64,000 bases of DNA from Sphaerulina vaccinii (Eukaryota; Ascomycota; Dothideomycetes; Mycosphaerellales; Mycosphaerellaceae): NCBI GenBank assembly GCA_022570795.1, contig JAKUDP010000009.1, positions 372,001 to 436,000 on the forward strand, written 5' to 3'. This document shows positions 56,949-64,000 of this stretch, one piece after another. The stretch's first letter is position 1; each line of letters opens with the position of its first letter. Both the position numbers and the translations under genes were made by a program. Under the pieces are notes generated by a model. The model made no database searches and had not been told where the DNA came from. It worked only from the letters and a program-made list of their open reading frames with translations.

Positions 56949-58242
56949 CTTTACTATTTTTTTAAGTTTATTTTTCTCTAGTAAAGATCTCTTTTTTTAT
57001 TTTAATAGAGAATATCTTTTCTTAAGTTAGTATTCTATTTTTAGTACTATAGTTTTAGTAGCTCTCTTTACTTTTTTAAGTCTAGAGTAATTATTCTAGA
57101 TATATAGTTTACTATAGAGGAAATAGGCTAGTAGTCCCTAGGTACTTTTCTTAGTAAATATAGCTATCTTTTAGCCTATTATCTATTTCTATTTTTCTTT
57201 TAGAATTCTAAGAATATTCTAAAGCTTAAAATTCTACTTTAGGTCTATACTATCTCTAATTATTAAGTAGGACTTAGGTAGAGCTATAAGAAGTTACTAT
57301 ATCTTTCTATTCTTAGTTTTAATTTCTTTAAACTATAAAGAGATTATAACTACTTTTCTTATAATAGTACTTATACTCTACTATACTTTATTAATTATCT
57401 AGCTATTTTATATCTCGAATATAGTATACTATTTAAAAAAGCTTCTTCCTATAGCTTAGAGCTTACTCTTATATCTTTTTTTAACCTATTTCTAGAGCTC
57501 TCTTACTATTTTAGTCTTCTATATTACTTTCTAATTATCTACTAATATATAAATATATATTTTATAGAAAGCTACTATATTATACTTCTTATAGGATACT
57601 CTCTTAATAGAGCTATCTAGCGAGTCTAATAATATAGTTAATATATATTCTAAAGGAGTTAATACTAGAGTATCTAGTATAGTTTCTAATAGAACCTATT
57701 CTATTTATTTAGATATAAAATATATTCTTATTATTCTAAACTAGGCTTTATAGTTCTTTTATATTAGGATTAGTATAGCTACTCTCCTACTAAATCTATT
57801 TTTTTACTTTTAATTTATTTTACTTAAAATATTAAAATTAAACTCTAAAATATTAATACTTTTTTAAATAACTTAAATAGTAGTTTCTAAATAGTTATAT
57901 TTCTTATCTAAAACTTTTTTTCTTTTCTTTTAGATAAGCTTAGTATAGTTTCCTATACTTCCTACTTATCTATACTTATAGATAGACTTAAATAGTCTCT
58001 TCTTAGAGGAATATATCTTTCTAAAGTATTAGTAGTACTCTAGTATAGAGGTTAAGTCTTATTTATATAAAATAGTACTTTAGCTTCTAGCTTACTTTTT
58101 CTTTTTTATACTTTTTAAACTCTATTCTCTTAGGTATACCTTACTAGGTTCTTTTCTATTTTATCTATCTTTAGAAACTTCTAGAATATACTAAGTTCTT
58201 CTAAGTCTTTTTAGTAGTATAGATAGATATACTTTAGGTTTC
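56949..58242 (-). mobile_element. Older copia copy, piece 3 (gag region)
   Basis: The reverse complement aligns with about 50105-51390 of the younger copia element. It is heavily RIPed, with almost every CA and TG lost. It is bounded on the right by the insertion of the reverse-strand gypsy element (duplication gtttc at 58238-58242). Confidence 0.78.
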
Positions 58243-61200
58243 TATAATAGATTAAATATAGTAGTTTATAGTACCTAATACCTTAGATTAAAGATCTAAT
58301 ATTAAAAAAGAAAAGAGAGTCTAACTTCTAATTTTCTAAAAAATAAAGAAATATTTTAGAATTAGTTATTTTTAGTAAAGCTAACTTATAGACCTAGCTT
58401 ATAATATTACTTCTCTTTTTATAGAATAGCGTCTATTATATCTATATTACTAGAGTCTTTATAGGTCTAGTAAATACTATTTATACTATACTATCTTAGT
58501 ATAGATTCGTAGTAGTTTATAGAGGAGGACTATTATTCTCCTCTATATTCCTATATAGTTCCTTAAAACGTTTAAGTATAACTATATTCTTAAAGTTATA
58601 TAAAGAGCTCTATATAGAGGTAGTATACCCTACCTATTTAATATATACTTCCCTCTAAGAACCTCTACTAACTTGTTTTATTTAGTAATAGAGGATAGCT
58701 TTAATACTATACTTATTAATCTCCTCTTTGTTTATAATTACTATAGGCTATATATTATCTACTTTCTATAACTCGAGTAGGTCGGTAGAAGTAGGGTATA
58801 GTAGAATAGTATAAAACTTTTTAAATACTCTATATAGTATATCTAATTCGATAAAATAAAGCAAACTAGAGAACGTCCGAGTAACTATATATTTTATATA
58901 AATCTAGTCGAGTTTCTTTATTAGTTAATTAGTAGTAACATTTTTTAGGTTTAGCTAGACTTTATCTCTAATATAGTAAGTAATAGAGGCCGCTCGAGAT
59001 TAATTAGTATAAAACTCTTATTATTATTATATCGTAGCTATTACTAAATAAGCGAAGTTATATACTTGCTATAGCTTCTAAATAATAGCTTTACCTTTTT
59101 CCCGAGGATTATAGAGGTTTATATTCTTATTAAGTTCTACTATTTCTATATCTCGGAGATAGTATCTATAGAATAGGAAGAAGAGAGAAATACCTATTAT
59201 TATAAGTATTCTACTATCTAGAGTAATAGACGCTAGGAATAGCTACTTGCTCTAATCTACTTAGTTATATACTATAAAGGCCTAGAGGTACGTCTCTATC
59301 TCCTAATTATATCTTTCTATAGAACTATCTATTTTAGAATAGTAGGCTATCGAAAGCTTTCGAGTAATATATAGGAGTTTATAAAGTTATTACTAAAGTC
59401 TATTAATAAATTATACCCCTCTATTAGAGATAATACTTAAAGGAAGCTAGTAAATAGGTATATACTAGTTAATAATAAAGCGAGATAGTCTATCTATATC
59501 GAACTAGCTAGGTAGTATATAGAGAAATATATTACTTTTACTAAGACGATCTATAATAATAAGAATAGTAGTTTATCTATCGTTCTTATTTAGTAGAAGA
59601 TCTATAATAAAGTCTATAGAAATATCGGTCTATATATAATTAGGAATCGGGAGGAGCTTTAGAAGGCCTTTCTTTCTATTCCTCTATATTATAAACCGAC
59701 TATAGATAGCGTAGTTATATATAAAATATCGAACTTATATATTTATTTCTATCTAAAAGAACTATCGGGAAAGGTAGTTAATAGTAGCGTTTCGGCTAGT
59801 ATAGCTACTAAGGATAGAGTTATAAAGTTTCTAGATAACCTAGGTAGTAAGTAGTTTATAAGAGGGTAACTATATATAGTCTCGAAAGTATAGTAGTCTA
59901 TTCTAAATCTTATATTCCCTAATAGAGAGGTAGAGGTTTAGTTCTATAGAGAAAGAACGTCTACTTTCTTCTACTACTACTTATACTTATTAATAGGCCT
60001 ATCTATATTTAGTATTAAAAGCCTAGCCCTATAGGTCTCGTAGTTTATTATTATTAGTAAATAGACTAGTCTATTCTTTAGTAGTTATAGATAGTATTTA
60101 TATCTCGGAGGAAAGTAATATAGTATATCTATTTATAAGCCTATTATTAGTCGAATTCTTAGAGATATTCTAGTCTCTATAAGATAGAGCGTCCGGGACT
60201 ATAGTATCTTTTCTAGGTTAGTAAACTAGTCTTATCTAGAATAGAGCTAAGAAGTTAGACTATCGGATCTATTATTTACTTAGATACTTCTTTATAAAGA
60301 AAGGTTCTAGGTTCTTATAGTTAGTTAAAACTTCGAAGGTATTAGATAGTCCTTATAACTCTAAGTCCTATTCTTTAATATATTTAACTATAGTAAGGAG
60401 TTCTTTATTATAGATATTATAGTTCGCTTCTACTAGGGTATATTATTAGGAAAAGAAGGCGATAGGGCGCTATTACTATATAATAGGGTTATACTAATAG
60501 AGAGCGCCTCTAATAGCCTATCTAGAAGAATTAGGCTCTACTTGTATTATTCGGTCTAGGTCGTACGAGGATAATACTAGCCTATTTATAAAAGTATTTT
60601 TTAAATATTTAAAAGTAGTTATCTATTTATCTATCTATTAGAACCTAACTCCTTTCTTTATAAAGTCGAAGAGGAGTTTAGCAAAGTTAGTATAGTTCTA
60701 TATAAAGATCTAATAGTAATTAGCGAAGCCGAGAAATAAACAAACTCCTCGGATAGTTATTAGCTTCTTCTAGTTTATAATAGTAGCTACCTTTTTAGAA
60801 TCTATTCTAACTCCGATACTAATCTTAATAATATATTCTAAGTACTTTATCGATTTCGTCTCAAACTTATATTTGCTAATATCTAGTATTAGGCTATTCT
60901 CGGTAAGCCTATTAATAATACTCTTTACTTTCTTTTAGTAGTTTTAGAGGAATCTACTCGAGAAGATAAGAATATTATTAATATATACTATATAAAAGTT
61001 ATTAAGAAATTCCTTTAAGATCTAGTTTAAAAACCTCTAGAAGGTAGTAGATATACTAGTTAGCCTAAAGAGGCAAACTTTCTATTCGAATAATCTATAG
61101 TATATTCGGAAAGTAGTCTTCTATTTATCTCCCTCTACGATTCTAATATAGTAGAATATAGTCGAGATATCGAGCTTCGTAAGCTACTTAGCCTTATTTA

Positions 61201-63873
61201 GAGAGGCGAGAGTCTCTTTTATAAGAAGTAGTAGGTACTAATCTTTAATAGTAATAGTATTAAGACCTCGATAGTTAATATAAAAATATAGGCCTTCTCT
61301 AGATTTCTTAGTAAAGAGGATAGGAGCTATAGTAGAGGACTTACTTATATAAATAAAATCCCTATCTAGTAAGAATATAAAGGTCTTCTATAATACAAGT
61401 AGCTCGTTCTAAGTTATATTATAAAAAGGTCTCTATAGAGGTTGTTTTTCCTTACTATTTTTATCTTTTTCTAGAAGTATTTTATAGTTAAATCTAGATT
61501 TCTAAAAAGCTAAAGTACCTTTATTCTTAGGAATTAGAAGAAAAGCCTTTATATATTCTCGATAGTATAGAGGCAATTACTTAAGAACGTCCTCTTCTAT
61601 AAGAGGAGTCTTTACTTTTAAAGCTTTTTTAATATCTAGAAGAGAAGCTATAAATAGTTAGATACTATTCCGAGATTTCTATATATCTTTCTTATTCGAA
61701 AGGGAAGCCTATATTCTAAATATAGTAGTAGAGATCGTAGTAATCTATATAGCGTTAGTATAGGATCTTTTCGTAGGCTTCTCTTTATATAGGAGGCTTA
61801 TTCTATTTACGAATTTAAAGTAGTTTGTTATATTATTTATTTATATATTTTTATAAAAAAGAAATAGCTACCTAAGAATTAAATCTTCTACTAGGTTCGG
61901 TATAGTATAGGTAAAGGTATCTACTTTATACCTACTAATATTAAGAGAGAACTTCGTAATCTAGAAAATTTTTTTATTTCTAGAGGATCCTTATATACTA
62001 GTAACTTACTAATAGAATATATTAATAATAGGTAGATAGAGCTTCTTAGCTAGTTATTCGTTTATTAAATAGTATAACTAGCTACCTTAGTCGAAGAGAG
62101 AAAATATAGTTATATAGTTATTAATAATTATAGTAGAATAGAAAAGAGGTATTTCTATCTTTAGTTAAAACCGATTCTATTCTACTTTTATTAGACTCTA
62201 CCTCTACCGACGACTTCTAGTAGAGGCTACTCTTCCTCTAAATTCTCTTCTATAGACTCTACTTCTATTACTCTACTCGAGACGTTCCTATCCTCCTTTG
62301 TCGTACTCTAAATATATATAGCTTATATAGTATTTAGGTTTTATATAAGTAAGAGGAAATATTATCGAATTATATATTCTTCTTTTCTATAATAAAAGCA
62401 AAGGTTCTTATCTCTTCTTTTTTAAATTATAGAGAGTCCTATCTACTTTATATACTTCTTATCTAAAGACTCGAAGTAGTTTATATATACCTAATCTATT
62501 ATATCTCTATTATCTATTTTCTTAGTAGAAGAGCTTAACTCTAGAGAGGCTTAATATATTATCGAGTACTAGAAGTTCGATAGAGTACTACCTATTATTA
62601 GAAGATTCTTAGCGAAGATAATATACCTATTAGAGGAGTTTAATATATATAGGACGAGGGCTCTTTTTATTTTATTATTAAGAAAGTTCTCGAGGAATGC
62701 TATCTAGACTCTATCTTTTCTATTATCGACTACTTTGCTAGTAAGGCCTATATTTGCAAGTACTACTTTAAAGTATAAAAAGTAGTTTATAATTATTTCC
62801 TTATTCTTTTAATATATAGTACTTAGGGACTAGAGGGCGCGACGTTGCTAGTTTATATCTCTATAGATACTATTAAGATAGGAGAGAAAGGCTTCTATAC
62901 TTCTAATACCTATCTCGATTACTTTATAAATAGTTATTTTTACTATCTTTATAGCGTCTTCTTCGATATAACTTATAAAGTAAAAAAACCTCTAAAAGTC
63001 GTTACCGACTACTTATCTATTAATCTAGAGCTTTACTTTCGCTACTAAAAACTAATCTTTCTAATCTACTCTCTTTCTACTAAATATTCTAAGTATAGGA
63101 ACTCTTTCTTTTAGTTGTTATTATACTATTAACTCTATATCTATAGAAGTCGGTATAGATACTAGTATCTCTTCCTATATTATATAAAAGCTATATATTA
63201 TTATTAGTATTATTATCGGTATAGGCTATATCTAGGCAAGCTTCTATTCTATATCTAACTATATAGCCTACTCTAGTTCTAGAGCTTGTACTATTCTATT
63301 AATTTATTCGTTCTAAGCTATAAGTTCGGTATAGAACTTTTATATTAGTTATATATATATATTACTAATAGCGCGCTTAATCTCCTTCTATTCTATTCTA
63401 ATAATAACTCGAAGAAGAGTCTATAATAACTTCTAAAAAGTTCTATTTATAGTAGTAACTCGAGAAGAGTTTATAATAACTTCTAAGAAGTCCTATTTGT
63501 AGTAGTAACTCGAGAAGAGTTTATAATAACTTCTAAGAAGTCCCGTTTATAGTAGTAACTCGAGAAGAGTTTATAATAACTTCTAAGAAGTCCTATTTAT
63601 AGTAGTAACTCGAGAAGAGTCTATAATAACTTCTAAGAAGTCCTATTTATAGTAGTAACTCGAGAAGAGTTTATAATATCGATTTTGTTAGAAAAGGAAT
63701 ATTAGATAATATAATAGATTAAATATAGTAGTCTATAGTACCTAATACCTTAGATTAAAGATCTAATATTAAAAAAGGAAAGAGAGTCTAACTTCTAACC
63801 TTCTAAAGAATAAGGAAATATTTTAGAATTAGTTATTCTTAGTAAAGCTAACTTGTAGGCCTAGCCTATAATA
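58243..63873 (-). mobile_element. Complete RIP-inactivated gypsy element on the reverse strand
   Basis: A 5631-bp element with 164-bp LTRs (58243-58406 and 63710-63873) and a gtttc duplication (58238-58242 and 63874-63878). Reverse-strand reading gives gag with a CCHC-like knuckle (about 62380-62440), reverse transcriptase (about 60600-61350), RNase H (about 60290-60600) and integrase (about 59300-59720). It inserted into the 5' part of the older copia copy, which resumes at once on the right. A 50-bp tandem repeat lies next to its 5' LTR. A fragment of the same family starts at 32396. Confidence 0.88.
63401..63680. repeat. 50-bp minisatellite inside the gypsy element
   Basis: About five and a half head-to-tail copies of a 50-bp unit containing aactcgagaagagt and ttctaagaagtcc. 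Units start in register at 63431, 63481, 63531, 63581 and 63631. Differences between units are few. It lies between gag and the 5' LTR of the reverse-strand gypsy element, and the period is not a multiple of three. Confidence 0.9.
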
Positions 63874-64000
63874 GTTTCCTTTTATTCTTTTTATTATAGG
63901 TTTATATTCTACTATTAGAAAAGGCTAACTATTACTACCTAATACTTCTTTTACAAACCTAGGCTTATACTCTATCGAAATTAGAATAATAATATATATA
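63874..64000 (-). mobile_element. Older copia copy, piece 4 with start of its 5' LTR
   Basis: The reverse complement matches about 49985-50105 of the younger copia element, including the sequence after its 5' LTR. From 63973 on it corresponds to the inner end of the 5' LTR (TATCGAAA reads as TTTCGATA on the reverse strand). The element continues past the window. Confidence 0.75.

Larger units (their letters stand above)
31985..64000. repeat. AT-rich, RIP-mutated retrotransposon nest
   Basis: From about 31985 to the end the sequence is visibly AT-rich, full of TA, and poor in CA and TG. This is the footprint of RIP, in which CpA becomes TpA on either strand. Retrotransposon domains can be read through only by skipping many TAG/TAA codons that stand where Trp or Gln is expected. 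No open frame over 90 codons remains in this half. Individual elements are listed separately. Confidence 0.92.

Overview
The window is nuclear DNA of a filamentous ascomycete, most likely a dothideomycete; that placement is inference. The evidence is short introns (mostly 47-102 nt) with GT..AG ends, single-copy eukaryotic housekeeping genes, a secreted GH92 mannosidase, and a repeat block mutated by repeat-induced point mutation (RIP), a process of filamentous ascomycetes.

Positions 1 to about 31,985 are gene-dense and of balanced composition. In order: an NBR1-like selective-autophagy receptor (-), a Barentsz/CASC3-like exon-junction protein (-), the SM protein Sly1 (-), a PNUTS/Ppn1-like PP1-binding 3'-end factor (+), a pepsin-like aspartic peptidase broken by one in-frame stop (+), a GH92 alpha-mannosidase (-), an Lsb1/Pin3-like SH3 protein (+), an ISWI remodeller (+), the DEAD-box helicase Has1 (+), an unrecognised membrane protein (+), a doubtful small gene (-) and a DHA1-type MFS transporter (-). 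I reassembled exons by hand from splice sites and reading phase. The genes form no pathway or cluster; most are core nuclear, RNA or trafficking functions, with a few accessory secreted or transport proteins.

At about 31,985 composition changes abruptly, and the rest of the window is AT-rich, poor in CA/TG, rich in TA, with almost no open frames. It is a nest of LTR retrotransposons that can be taken apart using LTR pairs and 5-bp target-site duplications (TSDs): a chromodomain Ty3/gypsy element (41,927-48,996; LTRs 224 bp; TSD taatc), a Ty1/copia element (49,762-55,475; LTRs 246 bp; TSD ctttt), a reverse-strand gypsy element (58,243-63,873; LTRs 164 bp; TSD gtttc), and two copies of a 775-bp element with 169-bp LTRs and no visible coding (33,011-33,785, TSD aaaat; 56,174-56,948, TSD cttta), which behaves as a TRIM. 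The host for most of these is an older, reverse-strand, heavily RIPed relative of the copia element, now in pieces from 49,249 to the window end.

Between 36,283 and 49,248 two gypsy copies of one family face each other in inverted orientation, each without its 5' part, with different sequence on the two outer flanks. This looks like a rearrangement breakpoint near 38,463. RIP has inactivated every element; the copia element at 49,762 keeps the most CA/TG and is probably the youngest.
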